DNA from: Euglena gracilis
Taxonomy: Eukaryota > Euglenida > Euglenophyceae > Euglenales
DNA: 64,000 bases
Assembly: GCA_039621445.1 (NCBI GenBank)
Contig: CP154956.1
Location: 10,415,443 to 10,479,442 of the forward strand
Direction: 5' to 3'
In this document: positions 24,001 through 37,600 of the stretch, piece by piece
Layout of the letters: the number at the start of each line of letters is the position of its first letter
Position numbering within the stretch: the first letter of the stretch is position 1
Program-made: the position numbers and the translations under genes
Notes under the pieces: generated by a model
Seen by the model: only the letters and a program-made list of their open reading frames with translations
The model's database searches: none
Told to the model about the DNA's origin: nothing

Positions 24001-27000
24001 CCGCTGCCGGCCAACCTGTCAGGTGACAGTTTCCCCGGTGGGGAGTAGGGTCGGGTCGTGAAGCAGCGCCCCGCCCCCCGGCCCGCCAGCCCCAAGGCTG
24101 CGGTCGCCCACCGCCGGGTCGCGGCCGCCGCGGTGTGCGTGGCGACGGCGGAGCACGTGGCAGCGGCGGCGCCAGCGGCCGTGACGGGCAGCCCGGCCAG
24201 CGCAGGCCCGGATGCAGAGGCGTGAGGCCAGGGGCTAGTGGTTTTTTTTTAACGTATCACATAGTTCTAAGCATTCTTTCTTTTTCCGAAAAGTTATCCC
24301 GGCCTCCGTTCTGATTAAAGTTTTGCAGCCGGGCGTGGGGTCAGCCATTGCCGCCTCAACCGCTCCTGAGACAGCTGCCTTTCATTCTTGGTCGCCGGGC
24401 ACACACGTTGCCAAAACCCGTTGTTTCTTCAGTATGTCATTTCAACAATTGCCAGCACAGGGAGGGGGGAGCAAATTGTGCTGTTAATTGTTTTTTGCAT
24501 TCTTTGATTTTGGCAAAAATTGCGGTTTTTGCGGGTTGTTTTTGTGTGTTCTTTTTTTTTTGGATTTTAGCTGGAAAATTTTGACAAATACCTTTTTTTT
24601 CGGCCTTGATTATCCCCCGACACCAAAGGTTTCTCAGGTTTTTTGAATGAAAAAAATCCCTCCACGTGGGTTAACAATTCGGGGTTTCAGTCAATCCGGA
24701 TTCTTCTTGTTGGTTCGGTGGGGGAAAAAAACAGCAGTCCCAAGCGTCGGTTGAAATCCGCATTGATCTGCCCAATGTGCCATGCCTAAGACTCGGGGCT
24801 GAACTGGCCCGATGGGTGGTAGGGGTCAACCCCCCACTTGCCAGCCCATGTGCACTGCCTCAGCACACCTCCCCACCTACCCCCCCACCCGGGAAGTTGT
24901 CTCCTCGTGAGGTTGTCACTGACCCGGAAGGTGTGATTTTGGGTCCCGACCCAGCTTGGTTTGTCATGTTGGAAAGTGTACCACAGGCCCCCCCGGGAAG
25001 TTGTTCCCCCGGCGTTTCCTCGCTGCGGGCCCGGGTATGAACGGACTGCAACAACGACCTCCCGACGTGTGGCAGTTGGCGGTGCCGCCGTCTCAGGCTC
25101 GCGCCTCCTGTGCTTGGACCCCGCCGCCCGGAGAGCGACGACACATGGCTGACGGGGATGCTGATCATCAAGGTCCACTGCGCCACCGACCTCTCCGATC
25201 AGGCATCGCCCCCTGGCTTCTGTCAGAGGAAGGCCGCAGTCCCCTGTGGAGGAGGATTCTCTGGGCAGGCAGGGGGGTTGGGGTGGGTTTTGGGGGTGGG
25301 TAGTGCTGTAGTGCACCCCGCAGCACCGAAGGCGCTGGGTGCCCGAAAGTGGCCTTTTTCAAGGGAAAATTGGCTTGGGAGGCAGGCACTGGGATCCAGG
25401 TGCTGATGTGGAGCGCCAAATGACAACGTTGAATGTTTCGGCATCAGGTTTGAGAACATCCTGGGTGGTCAACAGCAAGTAAATGATCTGGGAGTGTTGT
25501 GTGGGAGTGAGATCTGAGAGTGAGAGGTGAGTGTTGAGTGGGGCGATCAGGCTTCTTTCTTTACTCTTTGTCCGATGAACACCCTTTTTGACACAGGGGG
25601 TAAAGGGGGTCAGACACCCTCAGACACCCTTGGGGACAAATGCCATAATACCGGGTTGAAATGAGCGGCAATTAGCCCCCCACCCCCCCCCCCCGCACAG
25701 ATCATGGGCCTGCTTTCCTTTTTGGCCCACAGGATGAGCTGTGGGGGAATTCACTATTTGCATAATTTGCATCTTTTTGCATAATCCAAAATCTTTGAAA
25801 ATTTGCCTTTGTTTTCATTTTTGAATTATTGCATGTTTTGTGGTGCCTTGTTGCCTTGTTGTTGTATCCCCCCTGCTGGGACGATGGCGTCAACTTGCTC
25901 CCCCCCTTCCCGATACAACTTTGTCCCGTTCTTTTTTGGCAGAACGCTGCCTGCGCCAACCCTGCCCCGGGGGCGCACCGGGTGTGGCACCGGGTGGTGC
26001 CAATCGAGGATCTCCCCGGCCAGCGGCGGGGTCGAGACAAAGGGACGCAGACACCGGACGGCCCACAATTTCAGTGTGCCAATTTCAGTGTGTGAGAATT
26101 TTTTTTTCTTTTTTTTTCAAAATTATTTTTCAAATTATCGCCTGTTTGCATATTTGTTTTTTCCGATTCCAAGTCTGATATTTAGAGATGGGGAATTAAC
26201 AGTGAAAGCAAATGGGTTGTCGTCGCAGAAGATAAAAAAGAAGAGAGTTTCCTTCGCCTTCTTCTCACATTTATGCAATCTTTGAATAATTTTTGATTTC
26301 AATGTGAAGTGAAATGAAAAGTTTAATTATGCATTTCCCCCACGCATCCAACTAAAGATCCCCTCCCTCAGGAAGTTGACCGCCCCGTCAGGAGCCATAA
26401 TTACCGAAGCAATCTTGTAAAGAATTGTGCTAACTTCGCAAAGGTTGCATGGCGGAATCATGAAACCACAAAGCATATCCGGCAGGCTGGACAAGTGCTG
26501 TGACGGAAGGGGGTCATCCCCCGACCGCGCCGCTGTGGCCGACACATACGTTCGGGTGGTGGTGGACGGGCTGAAGAAGCAGACAGGCTTCTCTTCGAGG
26601 CGGGTTGCACCCCCTCCCCCCCTGCGTGCAATGGACCCCCCCGGGGCGGATCAGGTTCTCGAACGGGTTGATGCTGTCGCACCCCTGGTGCTTTGCCCAA
26701 GACTACCATTTCCAAGGGGAATTTTGCCTGGGTCGGCCTACGAAAGTACACCCCCCCCCAAATGGACCCGCTGACAGCCTCCAGAGAACCCCAAGGTTCA
26801 TTTATGGGACTGGTCCAACATTTGGCCTGAAAATCCTGCATGCGGCCTAAAATCGGCAAGAGTTTTCCAGGTTGGAGTAGCAGGGGCTCATTCCTGTGGG
26901 TTGCCCAAACTGACCCCCCCCCCCAGGTGTGGCAACGGAGTGTTGAAGGGTGTGTTGAGGTGTTGTGATTGAGGCACCCCCAGGCGGCAAAGAAGGAAGC

Positions 27001-30000
27001 GTGGAGGCAGCGGACGTCTACCGTGAAGGGCAGCCGCGACCCGAAGTGGGAGGAGCGGATGATAGTGGCCCTTGTTGGGGAGCCCCCTGGGCAGTGAGGG
27101 CCCGTTTGACTGGTTATGAAAGCCCCAGCGACCCCCGGGGTCATGGTATCTATTCGGGTCCCAGAGGGTCGAAATATCATGGCTATGCCCGGAAGAAAGC
27201 GAAAAGCTTTTTTTTTGTTGTTTTATTTCTCATCTTCTTCTGTGACTTGGATGCCATCGGACCTTGTTGTTAAGTAGGGAAGGGCACCATAAAGTGGGGA
27301 AACAGAGCATGACTGCTCCAATAATCAGCATGTGGGGAGCCCGTCACAAGGTCAAAGTGGGTGGGTGGGTTGGTGGTGGCCTGGCCTTCCCCTGTGTCCT
27401 AAAAAATCTCTGCACTGAACTGTTTGAATCGAAACTGTTTGATTTGGTCCATGTAACATTTTTGCATGCCCGGAATCCATGTGAAGCACCTGTGTATACC
27501 TCGTTCCTTTTTGAATTTGTGTCCCCGTGTTGACTTTGTTGGACCTGAAATGACCGAGTGCAGGTTTGATTGCCGCCGCAACAACCTACAGGGGCACGCT
27601 GGCCAGCTACAGGTTCCAGCTGGGAACCTGCGTGTCCAGGACGGTTTCCCGCCGACCCTCTCTGCCCCTGAGTTCAAGCTGGCCGTGAAGAATGACAACC
27701 CCCTGGCGAAGAACCAGACCCTTGGGGAGGTGGCCCTACCATTGCTTAAGGTGTGCGTCCGACCCGTCCCGGGGAGGGGGGGTTGGACTGGTTTTTGAAA
27801 GTGACCCTCCTCCCCCCCAGGTCAGTAGCAATGGCACGGTGGTGACCCTGGACCTGTCCCAGTTCATCCACAAGGGCCTGGCAGGCTCTGCCTGGCAGAC
27901 GCAGGAGTTCAAGTTCAAGATATCTCTTCTCCTTTTTCCAAGGCTCTCTTATGACGATGGGGGTGCGTTATTTGGAAGTTTCAAAAACACCTTACTATTT
28001 TTGTTTCTTACAGTTTACTATTTTTGCTTCTTTAAAATTGTTGGGTTTCATGTTGCCAAAAGAAATTTACATAAAAGACATGATTTCCCTCCAAATTTCT
28101 CATTTTTTAAAGGAGCAATGGGATTTTGGTTGTTACCCTCCATTCCGTAGATGTTGTAAGACTGATTGTTTAGCCATACAGGTGCCGGAAAAGCAACAAT
28201 AGCAAACAACAATAAAAAACAATAATAATCCCAAACAAAAAAGATGTAAAAAAAAAACTGTATATAAGTAAAAATACACATACAACATAAATATATATAT
28301 TAAATGAATCAGAAATAGGAGAAATAAATGAATAAATAAATCAAGTTAAAATGAACACTGGGTGAAGAGCCGGCCAGGAGTCGACCATGCCCGCGTGTGG
28401 CTGCCCCTCAGCGGCCCCAGCAACGCAGAGCTCTGCATCTCCACCACCTACATCGACACCAGCGCCCGCTGCCCAGAGGTCCCGGAGCAGGCCTTCCCTC
28501 TGCGCCCCGGCTGTCGGGTGACGCTGTACAACGCCCGCGGGCCGCCTTTGGCCCTCAAACACCTTTAACGACGGATCACGGCAGGTTTCGATAAATCCCA
28601 AAATGGTCCCGACGAATTCTGACCAACAGTCCCATAAATTTCCAGGAGGGTCTTTCATGGCAGCAGGGTCGGTCCCCTTCTTCCTAGTCTGAGGTGGATG
28701 GCCCTTCACGAAGCCCTCCCACCCTGCTGGGAGAAGGAAAAACATTTTCCCCCAACGAGTGGTTTCATTGGCCGCTGCCGTTTTGTCGTTAAACCATCAA
28801 GCTTTCAAATCCCCCCCCCCGCAAACCAGGCTTCTGTTAAGCCTTTTGAGGAAGAACCTTCCTGTCGGGAATCACTGCAACCCTATGGGTGGTGGGTGAG
28901 GGGGCCCGGTGTGTTATTTGGGCACCCGAACTGGGGCCCCAGGGGGGGGTGTGTTATTTGGGGGGGGGGTGTTATTTTTACATGGGAAACCAAAGGAAAA
29001 CAGGGGAGTGTGTTATTTGGGCGCTCGAAATCGGCCCCCGAGGGGGGGGTGTTATTTGGGGGGGTGTTATTTGGGGGGGGTTATTTGGGGGGGGTTATTT
29101 GGGGGGGGGGTTAGTTGGCAACAGCAGCAGCAGCAGCAGCGGCTCCCTGTGCTACGGGAGGGCCAGCCCACAGCAGGCACACGCCAGCGCAGGAGAGTGG
29201 ACGTTCCCTACGCCTCCGTTGCCATTGGCGCCAGGGGGGTGGTGTGATTGCCCCACCCAACCTGGGGGGATACTGGAAATGTCCTCCCCCTGCCTGCCCA
29301 CAGCACTCGGGTGGGGAGGTGATTGACCCCCCGGGGTGTGTTATTTGAGGGGGGGGGTTAATCCAAAAGGTGACGACTGCTTGAGTTGCACCGCCTCTTG
29401 TCCCGGCTGATGAGTTTCCACAGTTCTGTGCTAAGAACGGCGTTCTTAGCACAGAACGGCGTTTTATTGGAGTGTTTTTCGGGCTGCCGCCTCCGCATTC
29501 CAAAATGACACAATGAGAGAATTGACGCAAAAGAAACCTGCCCCACACCCTGTCCTCCCCCCCCCCCCGATGACGCGGGCCGTGCCTGGGACGCCCACAG
29601 TGACCCACATTGCCCATTGCCTGCCGTCCAGGGTGGGCTTTCAGCTTTGATCTGGATTTTTGAGTTGGAGGGGCGATGGCGGCAGACGCACCCCCTCAAT
29701 CAGTTACAGTGAGTCGGCAAACCCATGGCACATACATTTATCCGTACAAATATGCATGTACATGTGCACACACAGTCATAAGCATACACAATATATAGAC
29801 AATATATACATATATAATAAGAATAACTATGCACATATCCATACAAATGCATAAACCTGCATACTCACACACATGCATATACACAGACGTGCATTATTGC
29901 CTATTATGTGTGTGCAGGAACAGTGAATGAGCATACATTTGCTTATTGTATGTTTATGTGTGCGTGTGCGGACACGTGTAATTGTGTGTTTGTATATTTA

Positions 30001-33000
30001 TGTGGTAGTTTTATGTGTATACACATATACGTGTGTGTATTTCTATGGATATGTGCATACGCATGCATATTGCATGTTATGTGTATGTGGGTCGGTGTGA
30101 ATGTGCTTGTGCATGTGTATGTGTATGTGTACATGTATGCACATGTGCATGTATATGCGTACGTGTATGTGCATTCCTGCGCGTGTGTGTCTTTTGCAGA
30201 TATTTTTGCCAAAAAAAATTGCTGGAAAATTTCAAATTTCATTGGTTATCAACAAACAAGCAAACCGCTATTCCATTGAAAGATTTATACAAAATCCCAT
30301 GCTCGACAGTTTGGCACAAAACGGAGTTGGCCTCTCTATATGTTGTCGGAAGCCAGGAAGCTAATTTCTTTCTGGGTTTTTGCAGATTTTGGTCTCAGAC
30401 TTCAAAAAAACAGCACGTCTCCACAGCCAACGTCGCAACGTTGCCCTGGCGCCAACCCCTTCCTCCCCGGCCTGTCTGCCCCCACCGACTGCTGGGACGA
30501 CGTCCACGCTGCCTTGAGCGCCGCCACCCGCTTCATCTACATCACTGGATGGGACGGGGCCCCAGCTTGTTCACGCACGCAGGCACATAGTCACATATGA
30601 AAACCCTAGTACCAGCCAAAAGCCCTCCCCAATATGAAGTCCCCCACAAATATGAAGCCCTCCAGGGGGTTTGCTTTTTCTGCCCAAAATATAAAACCTC
30701 CCCAGTGTAAAACCCGCCATGGGTGCCATTCAGGGTAAAGACGGGGGGGGAAAATTGGGAGAAGAAGAAGGGATAAAAGGCACCAAAAAAAACAGCCACA
30801 GTGCACACAGGGGGGAAAATTGGGTGAATATTACCCACCCCATCCCCCTGCCCAACGACCACCCCTAATTTACGACCACCACCACCACCACCTGGTCGGG
30901 GGTTGTAGGTCTGGGGGTGTGTATGGTCACCCCCCTTCCCCTTGGTCGGTGGTTGTCCCCCCTGTGTCCAATGGCAACCCTCCAAGTCGGAGGACACCTT
31001 TTTGGGGGTTTGGTTAAATTTTCGGTCTCGGCGCAAAGTGCCGGGCCGAAAAAAATTTGCACCGAAAATCAGCCAAAAATTGGTCGGAATGCCATGGTTG
31101 CAACTTTTTGAGCAAAAATTTGTCGATGTTGCCCAAAATCTTCGGCACAAAGCGTTGGATGGAAAATTTTGGCCTCTTTGGGAGGGGTGGAGTCCCGGGT
31201 ACCTGCCGACTTTTTTGACCCCTTGTCAAAGGAGGGCAGAGGTTACCGGTCGTTGGACATTGGGGAGGGCGGGTAGGAATCCGGGGAGGGGGGTACAAAT
31301 TTTCACAAGAAATCCTCAACTTTGGACAAACATTGCACATTTTTGGTAAAACTAGGAAGTACACAGCTCAAATCTGGGCACAGGAGTGGCATTTGACTTC
31401 GGACGAAGGCTGCCAAAACGTCATAGGGACACCCGAAAGGTCTGATTTCCCCCCCTGTAACCCACAAATATAGCCTCCCCCGATGGGAAATCCGCCCAAA
31501 TATACAGCCGAGCTTTGGGGGGGGGTTGTGTGCCTGTGTCGCTTTTTGGGGGGTTGAATTTCCAGCAAAAATTCAGAAAGAGACCCCACAAAGTAAGACC
31601 ACATTGGCGCATGAGAAAATGTTCAGATTTTAATTTTTCAAAAGAATCACCTCTTTTGGGTATTTGCATGGTTTCAGGGGTTTTTTTTTGCGGGGTCTTA
31701 TTATTGCGTGGTCTCATCGAATGAAACCACACAATTCCAGAAAAAGGCCCAGACTGTGGGTTTCTTATTACCTCTTGTCAAGTTGACACAAGGGGGCAAC
31801 GACTCGCGTCAAAAGCGTTGTACTCCAATGAAAAATGCCAGACAGTGTCCCGGAAATTGCTGTTGGCACAGGGGGGTGTCAAACACACAAGTCAGACAGT
31901 GCGCCTTGGCACTGTTTGGTGATTTCTGCCAGCGATCTTTCAATTGTGCAATTAACTTTTGTTTCTAAAGAAAAGCGAATTAGTTTCTTTTAGGATTTAC
32001 AGATCCAAGATCAAGAGACCTCTCTCTTGAGTTATTCAACCATTCACAATGCAATTTCTCTTACATATCAACATTTCCACTTTCGTTTCCACTGCCCCCC
32101 GGTGGGGAGCGTGTGGACGGAGGTCCGACTCCTCCGACCAGAGACAGGACCACCCCATTGCTTATTGTGTGTATGACCCGCCCCCCGGGAAGGGGTCCTG
32201 CCAGAACTGGCATCCAGAACCTTAGAACCTTTGAAATGTAATGAAATTTGAAATGAATGCGCCCAGAACTTTTGGAATAATACCCAAAATCAGTCTGACC
32301 ATTTTGACCCGACTGCCAGATTGACCAACCCACCACCTGGGGGGGGGGGTAAGTGGGCGACTTGGTTTTTCAAAATTGACTGACTATTGGCTTTTTGAAA
32401 GTTAAAAGCCCCCCCCCCCCCAGTTAGTAAGCAATGGTATGGTCGGGACCGAGCGAGACGTTGGGGGAGCTGCTGAAGCGAAAAGCGGAGGAGGGGGTCA
32501 AGGTGCGGGTGATGCCCAGGCCTGGCTCACAGCGTCCATCATAGGGTCTCGGGCTTTTATGTGGAAATGCATTCTGCGAATACCCAGCCTTTCATCGGCC
32601 TAAATTTTATCGTAGCTTTCTTCGGCGTTAGCGTTGGCGTTTTCACTATCTCCCAATACCCTCCACCAGATGGGAGTCCATTCTACCGGCTGACCCGTCA
32701 AGGTCAAACCCAATTTGCTTCCAATAAGGGCCGTACTCGAGAAACTGTCGGGTGGCCAAACTGTGGCTTCGGCGCGTTGCCTGGATGCACTGCCACACAG
32801 CATTTCGGGGAGTTGTATTAGGGTAATTGTTCTGACTGTTCTTGCCGGCTGGTCTGGCCATGATATGGGACGACGGCCGGGGCCAGCCCACCTGCCTGTT
32901 GCTCCACCTCGTGAGGCACAGTTGCCTTGCATTACCAATCTCGTAGCACTGAAATTAGAGGAATGCATTTCACAAGAGGTGAACATGATAGTGTCGTTTA

Positions 33001-34642
33001 ATCTCTCCAAAGAATGCCTGGGTATTCATTTGGTTTAGTTGCTGACGTTTTTAAAAGGTTGCAATATTCTTGAGTGCTTTTTTTTGCTGAAGATTTAGAC
33101 CAAAACAAACCTCACCATGTGATAGTGTCGTTTAATCTCTCCAAAGAATGCCTGGGTATTCATTTGGTTTAGTTGCTGACGTTTTTAAAAGGTTGCAATA
33201 TTCTTGAGTGCTTTTTTTTGCTTAAGATTTAGACCAAAACAAACCTCACCATGTGAAGGGTTCAAAAAAATTCCAAAAGGACAGAATATTTTTTTTACAG
33301 AAAACATGTCGAAAAATACCATGAAAAAAGGTAAAAATCAAATTTGAAAAATCAACCCAATTTAGGGTATTTCTTAAGATTTAAGGGGTCTATCTTTTTT
33401 TTTTGAATTTCCCAAAAACAAATCCTTGGGGGCCTTATTTTTGTGGGGTTTGTATTTTTTTTGGATTTTTGCTAAAATTGCAGGAACAATATTACTTGTG
33501 GGGAAGTTATTTGTGGGGGTATTTGTGTGCTTCTTTCAAACCCATTGCTTTTAATGATAAAACGGGCATCAGAGTGAGCCAAACCCTGTTAGGTTTGGGT
33601 TCCGGCGGCGCAGGAGCCAACAGGGGCGGCAGGTTGGCGTGGGTAGCCAGCGAAGCCCAGGCCATCGTGGCGGTGATATGTTGTACCGAGGGGACAGCGG
33701 CACGCAGTGTGCAGCCCCGACCCCATGACCTCTCTCAACTTTGGGCTACTGAACCAGCTGGTCAACCCCCAGGGCCTGATGGGAACGGCGGGGCAGCTGT
33801 TCTTTTGGCTTGTATGGGTGGCAGTCCGGCCCCTCCTCTTGGCGTGCGTCCTGCGGGAAGGGTGCGTTGGGAATGGGGCCCCCGGCCACACGACGAGGAG
33901 ACGGCGTGCTTCTTCGGCAAGACGGGGGTGGTGTGCAAGCACCTATGATATGGCTCAGCGTGACTGGGCGTGTGGCTGGGCTTGAAGCGTGTGACCGGGC
34001 ATGTGACTAGGCGTGACTGGGTATGTGACCAATTGTGTGACTGGGCGTGTGACTGGGCGTGTGACCGTCCGTGACTGGCATGTGACCGTCCGTGACTAGC
34101 ATGTGACCGGCGTGACTGGCGTGTGACTGATTGTGCAAATGGGCGTGTGACTAATTGTGCAACTGGGCGTGTGACTGATCGTGCGAATGGGCAGTGTGAC
34201 GGGGCTCGGGATTGGGTGTGGCTGGGGCCATCCGTGCTTGGGGGTGTGCAAGAAGGTGGCGAACGAGGCGCTGGGCTACCGCGCGTCGGGGCAGTGGCAC
34301 AGTGGCAACGTGCGGGCCGGCACTGCGGCGGGGGCTGCACAGGGCAGGCTTGGGACATGCTGGCGCTTGGGGTTGGCAAAAACAACGTCCATGTTTTTTT
34401 GGGGGGGGAAGTTTTCAATAAATATATATACATATATATGCATATATATGCATATATACATATGTACATATATACATATATACATATATACATATATATA
34501 TGTATATACATATATACACATATACATATATATACATATATGTATATACATATATACATATATACATATATACAGTTATATGTATATATGTATATATGTG
34601 CATATATGCATATATACATATGTACATATATACATATATACA

Positions 34643-34678
<36 letters not shown>

Positions 34679-37600
34679 CATATATACACATATACATATA
34701 TATACATATATGTATATACATATATACATATATACATATGTACAGTTATATGTATATATGTATATATGTATACCAGAAATTGTTGAAATAAGATTTTTTT
34801 CGAGGAGGAAGAACAATAACAATCACAAGAGCAAGACAAATAACTCATTTTTGGTGTGGACAAGGCCACAAAACAAAAATTGGTGGACGGGTTTGGGACC
34901 TTTTGTCTGGGACAGAGAGAACGGGGAGGGGCATTTTTTTTGAAAAATTCCTCCGAATAAATGTTTCCGTGAGAAGAATGAATTTGCAGAAGAATGAATA
35001 ATCAAAAAAATCTCACACGACCGTTGGAAACCTGATGATGGCCTCTCACTCTCAAAAGCAAAGAATCAAACAAACCAGTCAGAGGTGCCGAGCAGCGAAA
35101 ACGGTAGTTTTTTTTTGCCCAGAGTGCTGGTTAAAATGCAGTGACGTGCAGTTTTGTTTGCGCTCACTTGGACCGCAGCAGTAACACCCGCCGTGTTGCC
35201 ATGCTAGCGCGCAGCTGGAGCTACTCGCACCACCAGAAGACGATCATCTGCGACGCCGAGGGCTGGCGGCCGGGGAGCTTCCAGTTGGACGGCCCAGTGG
35301 GGGTGGGTTACCGTAGGAGGAGGTTCGAGTTCGAACGTTCGAGCTCGAACCTCCTCGAACGTTTTTGAGCCCCCCCCCCGTTCGAGGGGGGGCTTAAAAT
35401 CCTCCTCAAACGACCTCAAACGACATTCGAGGAGGATATTGATCCTCCTACTACTGTCCATCCTCCTACCGTAACCCTCCCGGCCCAGTGGCAAGTGCTG
35501 GTCCAACCGCCATGGTATTTAAATGGTATTTGCATTTTGTCCCTTTTTTTTGCACTCTTTGCGGTTTTTTTTGCATTTTTAGCGGTTTTTTTTTAGTGTT
35601 TTTAGCATTTTTTCGCCTGTTTTCACCTGGGTGGGTTCAGGTTTGGGCCCAGGGGGTCACTAAGAGTCAGTGGACCTATGACCTGAATTGCAGCCCATAT
35701 TTCCCAGTACTACCCCCGGGGGGGGGGGGGGGCTGTAACAGGAAGACCTGGTGGGGGTTCGGGGGGACCCCCTGCACCACCATACCACCAGGATGGGGGT
35801 GGGGGGTGGTCGACCACACCCACCACCCATAGGGTTGCGGGGATTCCCGTACAGCTCTGCCCCCCCAGCACGTTTCCGGTGCGTTTTTCGCACCAACCAG
35901 CGTTCTTGATTGAAGTCACGCAGCTTGCACATGCACATGTGCGCGAACCTGGCCGGTGGTTTTTTTTTGGAGCGATCCCGAAGGCAAGGTCCTCAAGGGC
36001 CCCGGCGTGTGGTCGCTTTCCTGGGTGGCCTGGACCTGGCCTCAGCACCGAGGCCGCGCTTTGACTCAGTTTCACGAACATTGGTTGGCTCTCCTTCTCG
36101 GATTCAGCTGTCTTTTCCCATAGTTCCACCAAGAGTTCAACAAGAGAGATGCTGGTTCTGCATCTGCATGTACGCATACATGTATAAGCACATTTGAGCA
36201 CATATAATGCATGGGAGGGAAATGCGCTGCGCATTTTTGCGCATTTTTTGCACATTTTTTTTGCATTTTCCCAATTTTTTTTTACACTTTTTGGAGGCAT
36301 TTTGTCCATATTGTCCATGTTGTCCACATTTTGTCCACATGTCAAAACAAACTTGACATTGGTGTTCTTCAACACCATTCTTCTGAACAATTCTATGTTG
36401 TCATCCATCCCTCTTTCCGCCAATAATCAAATTCTCCATTCTTCCCTCAGATTTTTTCATAAGATGATTTCAAGTCCAAGGGCTGATCATACAAGCTTTT
36501 GTTCAATGCAAATTTTGTTCTTGGACAAAAGCTTGCTGCCAAGAAGTTGAGCAGATGGAGCAAGATGAAATGCACGGGAATCCTACTCCCCTGGTCACAA
36601 GTAAGGGGCACCATGGCTGACATTGTTGGTTATGGTGAACGGAGAGTGACGAGTTTCTCGTGCATTTTTTTTGGGCCAAAATGCTTTCATTTCACCTGTT
36701 TTTGGTGATTTTGGGTTAATTTTGGGCTTACCGTTGTTGAAAAAATTTTCAAGGTCCTTTTTCCCTTAGGAATGTCACAAACTCAGCGCATTTTTTGCGC
36801 ATTTTTTGCGCATTTCTGCGCATTTTGTGCGCCTTTTTTTCCGAGGGCCGTCCAGCGCATCCCCCCCCCCTGTATAATGAATAATAATCGTATATAATCA
36901 AACATAATATATAATAATATAATATATGTATAATTGCAACTGGCGTGACACCCGAGCGTCGCACAGGCAAGCCCATCATCGAATGCCAAGTATTCAAACA
37001 TCAAAACACCACCAAAGGGCTGCGCAACTTCGCAGGTGGCGGTACGACACGCCCACCCACAGCCTCTTCGGCACACTCCACACGGTGCACAAGGACGACT
37101 TCTACCAGCCCTGCCACCCGGGGCTGGACCCCCGGGTCGGCCCCCGACGCCCAGGGCCGTTAACGTCAAGGCTAGCCCATCGCGATTACCGCGCTGCCCA
37201 CTTATTCTCTGGATTTTTTTGTGGTGTCAATGTTTAACTTTATCGAAATGCTGCCATAGTGACCTCTGTCTTCCATTGATATTTTGACTTGTCAGAATAT
37301 TCCTGTTTTCTTATAATAAGTTTGAAGTACCAATGACCCTGACAATTTCCTGGGGGGGTTAGGTGCCAGAATAGAGGCAATTTTCTTTCCCTCCCCCCGG
37401 GAAACTATCACCTGACAGGTGTGCCAGAATGGTGCCCTGACTTCCCTTGGCCAATACCAGACCTTGGAACCGGCAAAACCTGTTCGTTAAAGGGGGGCGG
37501 GGTGATTGTTTCTTTTCATGCCATCAAAACATCTAATGGCATGTCAGGTTACGTCATGCCACGTCATGTCGTGTCATACCACGCCATGCATGTCATCTCA

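Noticed and set aside
25941-26095. GC-rich coding-like stretch with an AG acceptor in the C2 part of phospholipase D
   Set aside because: It would put about 45 extra residues in the first C2 loop, and copies or splice support are lacking.
29115-29250. CAG-repeat open frame (Ser-, Gln- or Ala-rich)
   Set aside because: Trinucleotide repeat beside the TTATTTGGGG block; no match to the protein at this position.
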